Positions 47,306 through 58,788 of a stretch of DNA of 64,000 nt are shown here, piece by piece (position 1 is the stretch's first letter; every line of letters starts with the position of its first letter). Both the position numbers and the translations under genes were made by a program. The notes beneath the pieces are model-generated. The model did no database searches and was not told the origin of the DNA. It saw only the letters and a program-made list of their open reading frames with translations. Source of the DNA: JABDIP01 sp965250245. Lineage in GTDB: Bacteria > Pseudomonadota > Alphaproteobacteria > DSM-16000 > Inquilinaceae. The DNA lies in the NCBI GenBank assembly GCA_965250245.1, contig OZ252296.1, forward strand, positions 3,100,001-3,164,000, read 5' to 3'.

Positions 47306-49540
47306 TCACCACCAGCGCAACGCGCCGACGATGTTGGAGTAGTCGTCCGTCCAGGGGCGTGTTCCCGGGTCGCGGCGCATCGGGCGCCATCCCTCATCGC
47401 CATCCAGGAACGTGTCATCGCCGGGCCGGGTCATCACCACCCAGCTGGCGTTCAGCGCCGAATTCGCCTTCTCCTCCGCCGACGGGCGGAAATGGAAGAT
47501 CCGGGCGGACAGACCGATCTGTTCAGCCAGCTCGCCAAGAACCGGCTCCAGATCGATGTTTCTGTTGGATATATTGATCACCAGCACGCCGTCTTCCGTG
47601 AGCTTGCGGACGAACAGCTGCAGGGCCTCCCGGGTCACCAGATGGACCGGGATCGAGTCGGATGAGAACGCGTCGCTGATCAGCAGGTCGTATTGCGCGT
47701 CCGGCTCGGCCTCCAATGACAGCCGGGCGTCGCCATGGACCACCCGGGCACCGGGGGCGCATTCGGCGAGGTGGTGGAAGTAGCGCAGATCCTGCGCCAG
47801 CGCGGTGACCGCCGGATCGATCTCGTAGAACGTCCACATCTGGCCGTCGCGGCGATAGCAGGACAAGGCACCGCTGCCCAGGCCGATCACGCCGACCCGG
47901 CGCGGCGGCCGGGCCTCGTTGAGCGCGTCGAACAGGCGCCCCACCGGGCCCGTGGGATAGTAGTAGGCGGTCGGCAGCCGTCGGCGGTCCGCGTCGCGGT
48001 ACTGGCCGCCATGATGGGTCGTGCCGTGCATCAGGATATGGAAGGCGCCCGCCTGCTCCGACCGGACGCTGTAGACGCCGAAGAAGCTGCGGTCGCGGAC
48101 CAGGGTTTCGCCGCCATGCATGACGATCGGACCGAACACCAGCAGCGTGCCGACGCCCAGCGCCAGGCCGCCCGGACGGTGCCGGCTCAGCACCGCCAGC
48201 AGCGGCAGCACGATGAACAGCAGGATAATCGCGGTGTTGGAATCCGGGGTCACCGACTGTCCGAGAATGATGTCGGCGACCAGCAGGAACAGACCGACCA
48301 GCACCGGCGCCAGCCAATCGATCCGACGGGCCGCGCGCATCTTGTCGCGCGGCCAGGGACGGGCCAGGCAGGCCAGGGCCAGCACCAGCGGGTATTCAGC
48401 GATCGAATCCAGCAGCATCGGCGCCAGCAGCGCGTTGAACACGCCGCCCAGCATGCCGCCGAAGGACATCCAGAAATAGAACTCGGTCAGATGGCTGGCG
48501 GCCGGGCGACGCCCGATCAGCTCGCCATGGCAGACCATCGCCGCGACGAAGAAGACCAGGAGATGCAGCGGCAGCAGCAGATAGAACGGGTTGTGCGCCC
48601 AGAAGAACGCCGCGCCCACGACCATCACGAAGGGATGGATCTGCAGCAGGCGATGATGCGGCAGCGGCGGGCGCCGGGCGAAGGTGAGCACGAAGGTCAG
48701 CAGATAGAGCGCCAGCGGAATGACCCAGAGGAACGGCGCCGCCGCCACATCGGTGGTGATGTGGGTCGTGACGCCCAGCAACAGGCTGGACGGCACGAAG
48801 GCGAGGAAGACCCAATGCGCCCGTCGGCGCCATCCCGGCGCCTCCGCCGGCGCCGCCGCCTCGCCCCTGGGCATCTGGAAATCGCCGACCCGGCGGAACA
48901 CCTTCACCGCGCAGGTCGCGATCATGACGCACAGCGCGGCATAGCCGATCGTCCAGGCCCAGGACTGCCCGTCCAGGGTCAGCATGGGCTCCATCACCAC
49001 GGGATAGGCGAACAGGGCCAGGATGCTGCCGACATTGCTGGCCGCGTACAGGAAGTACGGGTCCTCCGCGGTCTCGTGCCCGGTATGGGAGAACCAGCGC
49101 TGCAGCAACGGCGCGGTGGCGGAAATGGCGAAGAAGGGCAGCCCGACCGAGACGCCGTAAAGGCCGATCAGCCACGGCACCGGGGTGCCGGATGACGGCG
49201 GCGACCAGCCCTCGGCGACGCCGAGCGGCAGGGTGAGGATGGCGACCGTGAGCACCACCAGGTGCAGCAGGACCTGCCAGCGGAAGCGCAGGAAACGGCT
49301 GGTCAGATGGGCATAGGCATAGCCGGCCAGCAGCATCGCCTGGAAGAACAGCATGGCCGTGTTCCACACCGCCGGCGCGCCGCCCAGCAGCGGCAGCACC
49401 ATCTTGGTGAACATCGGCTGCACCCAAAACAGCAGCAGGGCGCTGACGAACAGCGTGGCGGCGAACACCGGCAGGACGCCGAACGCGGCGGTCCAGCCCA
49501 ATTGGCCGATGCGGCTGTGGCGGTTCGCAGAACCCAGCAT
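47306..49540 (-). CDS. Membrane protein fused to a spermidine-synthase-like domain, copy 1
   Basis: This 744-residue protein has 10-12 hydrophobic segments in residues about 15-500: FWVQPMFTKMVLPLLGG, then TSRFLRF, and a central KRRAHW-like loop. A C-terminal methyltransferase-like domain (about 530-735) carries VGVIGLGSGALSCY, YEIDPAVTALAQD and LISDAFSSDSIPVHLVT. The domain is related to spermidine synthase, but the aminopropyl-site Asp pattern is atypical (SDAFSSD), so aminopropyl transfer is unproven. It is the most diverged of three tandem paralogues here, and its stop nearly abuts bamE's. Confidence 0.88.
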   Translation of the reverse strand: MLGSANRHSRIGQLGWTAAFGVLPVFAATLFVSALLLFWVQPMFTKMVLPLLGGAPAVWNTAMLFFQAMLLAGYAYAHLTSRFLRFRWQVLLHLVVLTVAILTLPLGVAEGWSPPSSGTPVPWLIGLYGVSVGLPFFAISATAPLLQRWFSHTGHETAEDPYFLYAASNVGSILALFAYPVVMEPMLTLDGQSWAWTIGYAALCVMIATCAVKVFRRVGDFQMPRGEAAAPAEAPGWRRRAHWVFLAFVPSSLLLGVTTHITTDVAAAPFLWVIPLALYLLTFVLTFARRPPLPHHRLLQIHPFVMVVGAAFFWAHNPFYLLLPLHLLVFFVAAMVCHGELIGRRPAASHLTEFYFWMSFGGMLGGVFNALLAPMLLDSIAEYPLVLALACLARPWPRDKMRAARRIDWLAPVLVGLFLLVADIILGQSVTPDSNTAIILLFIVLPLLAVLSRHRPGGLALGVGTLLVFGPIVMHGGETLVRDRSFFGVYSVRSEQAGAFHILMHGTTHHGGQYRDADRRRLPTAYYYPTGPVGRLFDALNEARPPRRVGVIGLGSGALSCYRRDGQMWTFYEIDPAVTALAQDLRYFHHLAECAPGARVVHGDARLSLEAEPDAQYDLLISDAFSSDSIPVHLVTREALQLFVRKLTEDGVLVINISNRNIDLEPVLGELAEQIGLSARIFHFRPSAEEKANSALNASWVVMTRPGDDTFLDGDEGWRPMRRDPGTRPWTDDYSNIVGALRWW

Positions 49541-49658
49541 GCGAGTGCGTCTTAGTCCCCGTGCCCCGAGACCGGGCGGCAGCCCGGACGAGGCGCAAAA
49601 TTAGCTGGCGATACACTAAGAAATGCTTGCCGGATCGGGCACTTACGATCGAACCGTC

Positions 49659-51923
49659 TCACCATTTCAGAACCCCGAAGATGTTGGAGTAGTCGTCGGT
49701 CCAGGGCCGGCTGCCCGGGGTCGGCGGCAGCGGTTCCCAACGTGGGTCGGCATCCAGGATGGCCAGAGTCGACGGGTCGCGGGCGGCGGTCACCCATTCG
49801 GCGACAGCCGCGGTGGCGATCGCCCCGGCGTCGGCGCCGTCCGGCACATAGCGCTGGACCCGCGCGGTCAGCCCGGCATCAGCCAGCACCGCGGCGACGG
49901 CCGGCCGCAGGTCCAGATTGCGGTTGCTGATATGCATCAGCAGGATGCCATCGGGGCTCAGGCGCTCGGCGTAGAGGGCGATGGCCTCGCGGGTGATCAA
50001 GTGAACCGGCACCGCGTCGGAGGAGAAGGCGTCGACGATCAGCACGTCGAAGGGGCCGTCCTCGCCGCGCTCCAGCGAGACGCGGGCGTCGCCATGGACG
50101 ATCTCGGCGTCCGGGGCACAATCCGGCAGGAAATGGAAATGCCCGGAGTCGCGCGCCAGATGGGTGACCAGCGGATCGATCTCGTAGAAGCGCCAGGTCT
50201 CGCCCGGGCGCCGGTAGCAGGCCATCGATCCGGTGCCGAGGCCGATCGCGCCGATGCGGCGCGGTTCCGCCGTCTGAGGCAGTGCCGAGAAGAGCGAGCC
50301 GGCCGGCCCGGCCTCCACATAGTAGGTCAGCGGCCGCCGCCGGATCGCCGGGTCGCGATACTGGGCGCCGTGGATCGTCGTGCCGTGCACCAGGGCCGTG
50401 ACGCGGCCGCCATCGATCCGCTTGACGGTGTGCACGCCGAAGAAGCTGCGTTCCCGCGTCAGGATGTCGCTGCCGGAGCCGAGGAAGACCGGCGCCATGG
50501 CCAGGAAACCGGCCATGCAGGCGGCGAAGATGACCGGCTGGCGGTGCTGGGCATAGAGCGTGATGGCCAGCACGATGATGGCGGCGAACATTCCGACCTG
50601 CCAGGGCTCGAGCTCCGCCAGATCGAGCACGATCGTCGCCACCAGGACCATCGCGGCCGGCAGCACCACGGCGATGATCTTGGCGGGCTCCGGCAGCTTG
50701 ACGCGGAAGGCGGTCCAGGGCCTGAGCGCGCAGGCCAGGACCAGGGCCAGCGGGTATTCCAGCACCGAGTCGAACAGCACCGGCGAGACCAGTGCGTTGA
50801 ACACCCCGCCCAGCATGCCGCCGATGGACATGAACAGGTAGAATTCGGTCAGGTGGCTGGTGTCCGGGCGCCGGCGCCACAGCTCGCCATGGCAGACCAT
50901 GGCGCCGACGAAGAAGCCGGCCAGATGCAGCATCAGCATCGGCACCATGGGCTGCTGCATCAGGAACAGGATGCCCAGGATCGGGAACAGGACGATCTGG
51001 GCGTTGAGCATGGTCCGGTGCCCGACCAGTGGCCTGCGCGAGAAGGTGAGCACGAAGGTGAGCAGATAGAGCGCCAGCGGCACCACCCAGAACAGCGGCA
51101 CCGCCGCGATGTCGGTGGTGATGTGGCTGGTCACGCCCAGCAAGAGACTCGATGGTACGAAGGCCAGCGCCAGCCAATGCGCCCGCCGCTTCCAACCCAC
51201 CGGCTCGGCCCGCGGCCCGGCCACGGCGGCGGTCGCGCGCACCGCCCAGCCCTCGCCCACGGCACCGCGCCACAGATAACCCGCGCACAGCACGATCAGG
51301 AGGCCCAGCACGGCGTAGCCCATGGCCCAGGAGCCGGACTGCCCGGCGAGCGTCAGGGCCGGCTCCACCACCACCGGATAGCCCAGCAGGGCCAGCATGC
51401 TGCCGATATTGCTGGCGCCGTAGAGGTAGTACGGGTCGTCGGCGGTCTCGTGGCCGCTATGGGAGAACCAGCGCTGCAGCAGCGGCGCGGTGGCGGAGAC
51501 GGCGAAGAACGGCAGGCCCACTGAGACGGCGAACAGGCCGATCAGCCAGCCCACCGGCATGCCCTCGGTGGGCGGGGTCCAGCCCGGGGCGACGGCGATC
51601 GGCAGGGCGGTGGCGGCGAGCGCCAGCAGGCCCAGATGCAGGATCACCTGCCAGCGCAGGGCGAGGAAGCGGGAACTGAGATGGGCGTAAGCGTAGCCGG
51701 CGAGGAGCGCGGTCTGGAAGAACAGCATGGCCGTGTTCCACACCGCCGGCACGCCGCCCAGCATCGGCAGCACCATCTTGGTGAACATCGGCTGGACCCA
51801 GAACAGCAGCAGCGCGCTCAGGAACAGCGTCACCGCGAAGGCCGGCAGGATGCCCGGCAGCACACGAGGGGCGGCCGTTGCCGCGCCGGCGGCGCTTCTT
51901 GCCATGTCTTGATCCGTGGACAT
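49659..51923 (-). CDS. Membrane protein fused to a spermidine-synthase-like domain, copy 2
   Basis: This 754-residue paralogue has the same plan: about 12 TM segments, WFSHSGHETADDPYYLYGAS, then a spermidine-synthase-like end with IGLGTGSMACYRRPGETWRF and VDAFSSDAVPVHLITREA, and final GSRPWTDDYSNIFGVLKW. Residues about 22-330 are almost identical to copy 3 (about six changes I can see), while the TM tail (about 330-480) and parts of the catalytic domain differ strongly. The function is unknown; polyamine metabolism or transport is inferred from the family. Confidence 0.88.
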   Translation of the reverse strand: MSTDQDMARSAAGAATAAPRVLPGILPAFAVTLFLSALLLFWVQPMFTKMVLPMLGGVPAVWNTAMLFFQTALLAGYAYAHLSSRFLALRWQVILHLGLLALAATALPIAVAPGWTPPTEGMPVGWLIGLFAVSVGLPFFAVSATAPLLQRWFSHSGHETADDPYYLYGASNIGSMLALLGYPVVVEPALTLAGQSGSWAMGYAVLGLLIVLCAGYLWRGAVGEGWAVRATAAVAGPRAEPVGWKRRAHWLALAFVPSSLLLGVTSHITTDIAAVPLFWVVPLALYLLTFVLTFSRRPLVGHRTMLNAQIVLFPILGILFLMQQPMVPMLMLHLAGFFVGAMVCHGELWRRRPDTSHLTEFYLFMSIGGMLGGVFNALVSPVLFDSVLEYPLALVLACALRPWTAFRVKLPEPAKIIAVVLPAAMVLVATIVLDLAELEPWQVGMFAAIIVLAITLYAQHRQPVIFAACMAGFLAMAPVFLGSGSDILTRERSFFGVHTVKRIDGGRVTALVHGTTIHGAQYRDPAIRRRPLTYYVEAGPAGSLFSALPQTAEPRRIGAIGLGTGSMACYRRPGETWRFYEIDPLVTHLARDSGHFHFLPDCAPDAEIVHGDARVSLERGEDGPFDVLIVDAFSSDAVPVHLITREAIALYAERLSPDGILLMHISNRNLDLRPAVAAVLADAGLTARVQRYVPDGADAGAIATAAVAEWVTAARDPSTLAILDADPRWEPLPPTPGSRPWTDDYSNIFGVLKW

Positions 51924-51982
51924 CCTGTCTCGACCCGATCGGCACCCTGACGGGCGCTATGTCCGCATTGGTCGGGCCCGCA

Positions 51983-54229
51983 TCACCAATTCAGGGCCCC
52001 GAAGATGTTGGAGTAATCGTCGGTCCAGGGACGGCCGCCGGGGTTCGGCGGCAGCGGCGCCCAGCGCGGATCGTGATCCAGCTGCGCCAGGGTGGCGGGA
52101 TCCTCGGCGATCACCACCCATTCCGACGCGGCGGCGAAATCGTCGAAAGCGGCCTGGGTCGGCACGAAACGCTGGGTCCGGGCGGACACGCCGGCATCGG
52201 CGACCAGCGTCGCCAGCACCGGCGCCAGGTCCACATTGCGGTTGGTGATGTTGATCATCAGCAACCCGCCGGCGGCCAGCTTGCTGCGATAGAGCGCCAG
52301 GGCCTCGCGGGTCATCAGGTGGACCGGCACCGCGTCGGAGGAGAAGGCGTCGAGGATCAGCAGGTCGAAATGCCGGTCGGCGAGGCGTTCCAGCGACAGC
52401 CGGGCGTCGCCGTGGATGACCGGCGCGTCCGGCGCGCAATCGGCCAGGTAATGGAAGTAGCGCGGGTCCCGGGCGAGCTCCGTCACCAGCGGATCGATCT
52501 CGTAGAACAGCCAATCCTCGCCCGGATTGCGGTAGCAGGCGGTGGTGCCGATGCCCAGGCCGACGATGCCGATTGCCCGGTTGCCGGGATTGGGCAGGCG
52601 CTCGAAGACCGAGCCGACCGGTCCCTGGCGGTAGAAATAGGTCAGCGGCTGGCGCCGCAGGGACGGGTCGACATGCTGGGCGCCGTGGATCGTGGTGCCG
52701 TGCACCAGGGCGGCGAAGCGGCCGTCGCGTTTCAGGGTGACGGCGTAGACGCCGAAGAAGCTGCGTTCCTTCGCCACCACCTGGCTGGAGGCCCGGTCGT
52801 CGGTGGGCGCCACCTGCATCAGCCCGAAGATCGCCGCCACGCCCAGCGCGAAGGCCCAGGGCGTGCGGGCGAACACGTAGCTCGCCTCGGCGACCACCAC
52901 GAACACCAGCACCCAGGCGACCATGGCCAGGTCCAGATCGACGATGCCGGTGGCCAGCGCGATGCCGAAGACGGCCACCATGGGAATGACCGTGGCGGCG
53001 ATCAGCTTGCCGATCGGCACGCTGACCCGTTCGCGGGCCCAGGGCCTCAGCGCGCAGGCCAGGACCAGGGCCAGCGGGTACTCGATCACCGAGTCGAACA
53101 GCACCGGCGAGACCAGCGCGTTGAACACGCCGCCCAGCATGCCGCCGAACGACATGAACAGGTAGAACTCGGTCAGATGGCTGGTCTCCGGCCGCCGCCG
53201 CCACAGCTCGCCATGGCAGACCATGGCGCAGGCGAAGAAGGTGGCCAGGTGCAGCAGGGTCAGGGGCACCAGCGGGTCGTGCACCAGGAACAGCATCGCC
53301 GTCAGCAGCAGCAGGACCGGCTGCGCCTTGAGCATCCATTCGTGCCGGAGGATCGGCTTGCGCGAGAAGGTCAGTACGAAGGTCAGCAGGTAGAGCGCCA
53401 GCGGCACCACCCAGAACAGCGGCACAGCCGCGATGTCGGTGGTGATGTGGCTGGTCACGCCGAGCAGAAGGCTCGACGGCACGAAGGCCAGCGCCAGCCA
53501 ATGCGCCCGCCGCTTCCAGCCAACCGGCTCGGCACGCGGCCCGGCCATTGCGGCGGTCGCACGCACCGCCCAGCCCTCGCCCACGGCACCGCGCCACAGA
53601 TAGCCCGCGCACAGCACGATCAGGAGACCCAGCACGCCATAGCCCATGGCCCAGGAGCCCGACTGGCCGGCGAGCGTCAGGGCCGGCTCGATCACCACCG
53701 GATAGCCCAGCAGGGCCAGCATGCTGCCGATATTGCTGGCGCCGTAGAGGTAATATGGGTCGTCGGCGGTCTCGTGGCCACTATGGGAGAACCAGCGCTG
53801 CAGCAGCGGCGCGGTGGCGGAGACGGCGAAGAACGGCAGGCCGACGGAGACGCCGAACAGGCCGATCAGCCAGCCCACCGGCATGCCCTCGGTGGGCGGG
53901 GTCCAGCCCGGGGCGACGGCGATCGGCAGAGCGGTGGCGGCCAGCGCCAGCAGGCCCAGATGCAGGATCACCTGCCAGCGCAGGGCGAGGAAGCGGGCGC
54001 TGAGATGGGCGTAGGCGTAGCCGGCGAGGAGCGCGGTCTGGAAGAACAGCATGGCCGTGTTCCACACCGCCGGCACGCCGCCGAGCATCGGCAGCACCAT
54101 CTTGGTGAACATCGGCTGGACCCAGAACAGCAGCAGCGCGCTCAGGAACAGCGTCACCGCAAAGGCCGGCAGGATGCCGGGTATCGCGGGCCGCCCCGCG
54201 ACCGAAACCACATCCCGGCTGCTGGTCAT
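51983..54229 (-). CDS. Membrane protein fused to a spermidine-synthase-like domain, copy 3
   Basis: ATG 54229 has AAGGA 7 nt upstream. The 748-residue protein shares its N-terminal half with copy 2 and ends with GGRPWTDDYSNIFGALNW. Its catalytic end has IVGLGIGTTACYRNPGEDW, YEIDPLVTELARD and LDAFSSDAVPVHLMTREA. Copies 2 and 3 are 59 nt apart. The three genes lie between bamE and hppA, which I would expect to be closer in relatives, so the set looks like local expansion. Confidence 0.88.
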   Translation of the reverse strand: MTSSRDVVSVAGRPAIPGILPAFAVTLFLSALLLFWVQPMFTKMVLPMLGGVPAVWNTAMLFFQTALLAGYAYAHLSARFLALRWQVILHLGLLALAATALPIAVAPGWTPPTEGMPVGWLIGLFGVSVGLPFFAVSATAPLLQRWFSHSGHETADDPYYLYGASNIGSMLALLGYPVVIEPALTLAGQSGSWAMGYGVLGLLIVLCAGYLWRGAVGEGWAVRATAAMAGPRAEPVGWKRRAHWLALAFVPSSLLLGVTSHITTDIAAVPLFWVVPLALYLLTFVLTFSRKPILRHEWMLKAQPVLLLLTAMLFLVHDPLVPLTLLHLATFFACAMVCHGELWRRRPETSHLTEFYLFMSFGGMLGGVFNALVSPVLFDSVIEYPLALVLACALRPWARERVSVPIGKLIAATVIPMVAVFGIALATGIVDLDLAMVAWVLVFVVVAEASYVFARTPWAFALGVAAIFGLMQVAPTDDRASSQVVAKERSFFGVYAVTLKRDGRFAALVHGTTIHGAQHVDPSLRRQPLTYFYRQGPVGSVFERLPNPGNRAIGIVGLGIGTTACYRNPGEDWLFYEIDPLVTELARDPRYFHYLADCAPDAPVIHGDARLSLERLADRHFDLLILDAFSSDAVPVHLMTREALALYRSKLAAGGLLMINITNRNVDLAPVLATLVADAGVSARTQRFVPTQAAFDDFAAASEWVVIAEDPATLAQLDHDPRWAPLPPNPGGRPWTDDYSNIFGALNW

Positions 54230-54572
54230 CAAGAATCCTTCCCGTCACCTGACGGCGGATAAGACCAGAGTTCCGGTTACTCCCCGGTTAACGGACAGCC
54301 CGGAACCGCCCGGAAATCAAAGGGTTTTCACAATTCGCAGGCCGGCGATCGTGGCCGCGAGAAGGATCCCGACCGCAGCAGCGGTGCAGTGCCCTGCCCG
54401 CCCCCCAACCCGTCGTCCCCGGGCTTGACCCGGGGACCCAGGTAACCTTCGCGCGTGACCATTCGGAGCCGGACCGGTCGGATGGATGGGTCCCCGGGTC
54501 AAGCCCGGGGACGACGCGAGATTGAAGAGGCAGCGGTGCTTCGGACTGCGGCCACCGCCGCCCCGGGTCTTG
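54230..54572. other. Spacer between copy 3 and hppA
   Basis: I see no credible gene here. The main content is the 30-bp-arm palindrome at 54411-54516. The rest is ordinary GC-rich sequence with the hppA 3' flank. Confidence 0.6.
54411..54516. repeat. Palindrome CGTCGTCCCCGGGCTTGACC, perfect 30-bp arms
   Basis: The arms 54411-54440 and 54487-54516 are exactly complementary (CGTCGTCCCCGGGCTTGACC...GGGGACCCA) with a 46-nt spacer. It lies 57 nt after the hppA stop and could terminate or stabilise hppA mRNA. The CCCCGGGCTTGACCCGGGG core is itself palindromic in each arm. Confidence 0.9.
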
Positions 54573-56681
<2,109 letters not shown>

Positions 56682-56834
56682 GAAGATGTTCCCCTGAGAA
56701 CCGTTATGCCGCGCCGGCGCGACTTTGTTTCCAGTCGCCCGCGGGCCGCCAGAAAGGCGCCGGGAAAATGCCAGAACGGTTTTGGCAACGCAACATGCTG
56801 GTAACAATCTTTGCCGCGGTGTGCGGCGCGGGCA

Positions 56835-58055
56835 TCAGGTCGCGGCGGCCCGCGTCCGAACCTTCAGCAGGATCACCGCGGCGGTTGCGATCAGCAGCGG
56901 CAGGGCCATGCCCCAATTCACCGCCTCCCAGCCGATCCGGCTGTGCAGCACGCCGGAGGAGAAGGACGCCAGGGTGACGGTGGAGAACACCGCGAAATCG
57001 TTGACCGCCTGGGTCTTGGCGCGTTCAGCGGAGGTATGGGTCTCGGTCAGCAGGCTGGTGCCGCCGATGAACATGAAGTTCCAGCCCAGGCCGAGCAGGA
57101 TGAGGGCGCTCAAGAACTGCTCGAAGGCGATGCCGGAGATTGCGATGGCGAGGCAGCCGAAGTTCAGCGCCGCGCCGACCAGGATGATGTTCAGGGCGCC
57201 GTAGCGCTGGATCAGATTGCCGGTGAAGAAGGCCGGGGCGAACATCGCCAGCGCGTGCCACTGGATCACCGTGGTCGAGTCGTGGAAGGTGAAGCCGCAG
57301 GCGATCATGGCCAGCGGGGTCGCGGTCATCACCAGCGACATGGTGCCGTAGCCGGCGGCGGCGGAGATCGCCGCGGTGATGAATTTCGGCTGCCGCACGA
57401 TCTCGGCCAGCGGGCGGCCGCTGTGCTTGCGATCGGCGGCGCTGGGGCGCGGGATCTCGACGAATTGCAGCAGCGCCACGGACAGCAGCGTCAGGATGGC
57501 GATCATCACATAGCCGCCGGCGAACAGCACCGGGGCGAACAGGTCGTAGCTCCACTTCGCCAGGGACGGCCCCAGCAGGGCGGCCAGCACGCCGCCGGCC
57601 ATCACCAGGCTGATCGCCCGGGGCCGGAACGCCTCGCTGGCGGTGTCGGCGGCGGCCAGCCGGTAGAACTGGGCGAAGGCGTTGAACATGCCGATCGGCA
57701 CCGCCGCCGCCACGAACAGCGGGAAGCTGTTGGCAAAGATGGCATAGGCCGCCAGGGACGCCCCGCCACAGCCGATCAGCGCGCCGATCGAGAACCCGGC
57801 CCGGCGCCCGATATGCCCCATCAGGATCGAGGCCGGGATGGTGGTGAACATGGTGGCGGTGAACATGACGGCCAGTGGCAGGGTCGCCCAGCCATCGTCG
57901 ACCAGCATCACCGCCCCGGCCAGCGCGCCCACTGACAGCACGATGCCGTTGCCGCTCATGCCCAGCGCGACGCAGAGCGCCAGGATCAGCACATTCCTGC
58001 GGGTCGGGTCGGCGCCCGATTGGGACGCGGTTTCAATCCGGTTGGGGGCGGTCAT
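56835..58055 (-). CDS. MFS transporter
   Basis: This 406-residue protein has about 12 TM segments and begins with a 20-residue cytosolic tail before LILALCVALGMSGNGIVLSVG. The loop ASILMGHIGRRAGFSIG is the MFS TM2-3 signature. FVEIPRPSAADRKHSGRPL is the central cytosolic loop. The substrate cannot be inferred. It lies between fliL and hppA on the same strand. Confidence 0.9.
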   Translation of the reverse strand: MTAPNRIETASQSGADPTRRNVLILALCVALGMSGNGIVLSVGALAGAVMLVDDGWATLPLAVMFTATMFTTIPASILMGHIGRRAGFSIGALIGCGGASLAAYAIFANSFPLFVAAAVPIGMFNAFAQFYRLAAADTASEAFRPRAISLVMAGGVLAALLGPSLAKWSYDLFAPVLFAGGYVMIAILTLLSVALLQFVEIPRPSAADRKHSGRPLAEIVRQPKFITAAISAAAGYGTMSLVMTATPLAMIACGFTFHDSTTVIQWHALAMFAPAFFTGNLIQRYGALNIILVGAALNFGCLAIAISGIAFEQFLSALILLGLGWNFMFIGGTSLLTETHTSAERAKTQAVNDFAVFSTVTLASFSSGVLHSRIGWEAVNWGMALPLLIATAAVILLKVRTRAAAT

Positions 58056-58130
58056 GGCCGCGGCAGCTTAAGTGCCGGGGCCGGCCGAAGATACCGTCAA
58101 ATTGTATCGATCAAGGTCGAACAGTCGCCA

Positions 58131-58226
58131 CCGATGTAATATGGGGACAGTATATGTAACTTATGAAGTTACATATACTGTCCCCTTATTAATGGAGTTA
58201 AGTATACTGTCCCCATATTACATCGG
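58131..58226. repeat. Nested GGGGACAGTATA palindrome overlapping the fliL stop codon
   Basis: The outer arms 58131-58154 and 58203-58226 are a perfect 24-bp match (CCGATGTAATATGGGGACAG...). The inner arms 58143-58162 and 58166-58185 are a perfect 20-bp match around a 3-nt loop. GGGGACAGTATA therefore occurs three times. The right arm supplies the last codons and TAA of fliL. Confidence 0.95.
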
Positions 58227-58673
58227 CCGCTGCGCGACGCCCTGGACCAGGGCGTCGCGGACCAGCTCCTCGCCCATGATGCCCTGGGCGACGCCGACGA
58301 TGCGGACCTTGATGGCGTTCACGTTGACGACGCCGTTGCGCATGATCCGGTTGGTGTGCAACACGCCGTAAAGGTCGCGCAGGATGGCGTCGTTGAGCCG
58401 CGGCGCCATGGCGATGACCTGGTCGGCAGCGGCATCGTCGGGCACCTCCAGCGCCACGATGATGTCGATCACCTGGTCGATGCCGTCATCGCCGATGAGC
58501 GGCAGTTGCAGCGGGTTGAAGCGGACATAGACCGGTGCCGAAGGCTCCGGCTCCTCGACCACCTCCGCCTCGGCCATGGCCTCCGGGTCCTCCTTCAGGA
58601 AGAAGAACCAGCCGGCCGCCCCGCCGCCGCCGAACAGCAGCAGGACGAGCACGATGATGACGACTTTCTTCAT
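58218..58673 (-). CDS. fliL: FliL-like flagellar basal-body protein
   Basis: This 151-residue protein has one N-terminal TM helix (VVIIVLVLLLFGGGGAAGWFFF), an acidic linker (EAEVVEEPEPSAP) and a SPFH-like FliL domain: YVRFNPLQLPLIG, VIDIIVALEV, APRLNDAILRDLYGVL. FliL surrounds the stator of the flagellar motor. No other flagellar gene is in the window. The C-terminal residues Arg-Pro-Met and the stop come from the palindrome, so the original C-terminus may have been altered. Confidence 0.8.
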   Translation of the reverse strand: MKKVVIIVLVLLLFGGGGAAGWFFFLKEDPEAMAEAEVVEEPEPSAPVYVRFNPLQLPLIGDDGIDQVIDIIVALEVPDDAAADQVIAMAPRLNDAILRDLYGVLHTNRIMRNGVVNVNAIKVRIVGVAQGIMGEELVRDALVQGVAQRPM

Positions 58674-58788
58674 GGCCTTCCTGGCCTGGATCAGGGGATG
58701 GAACCCGGAAGGCTAAACGACCCGGCTTAAGAAACCTTTTAGGGCACGCGCAGAAGTGTCTGACGGCGCAACCGAAAATTCCCGATCA

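Noticed and set aside
49623..51524. 633-codon plus-strand frame opposite copy 2
   Set aside because: Same reason: shadow of a real gene, low complexity, no ribosome site.
51878..54262. 794-codon plus-strand open frame across copy 3 of the spermidine-synthase-like genes
   Set aside because: It is antisense to a well-supported membrane protein; composition (His/Arg/Gln/Gly-rich, no domain) is typical of high-GC shadow frames.
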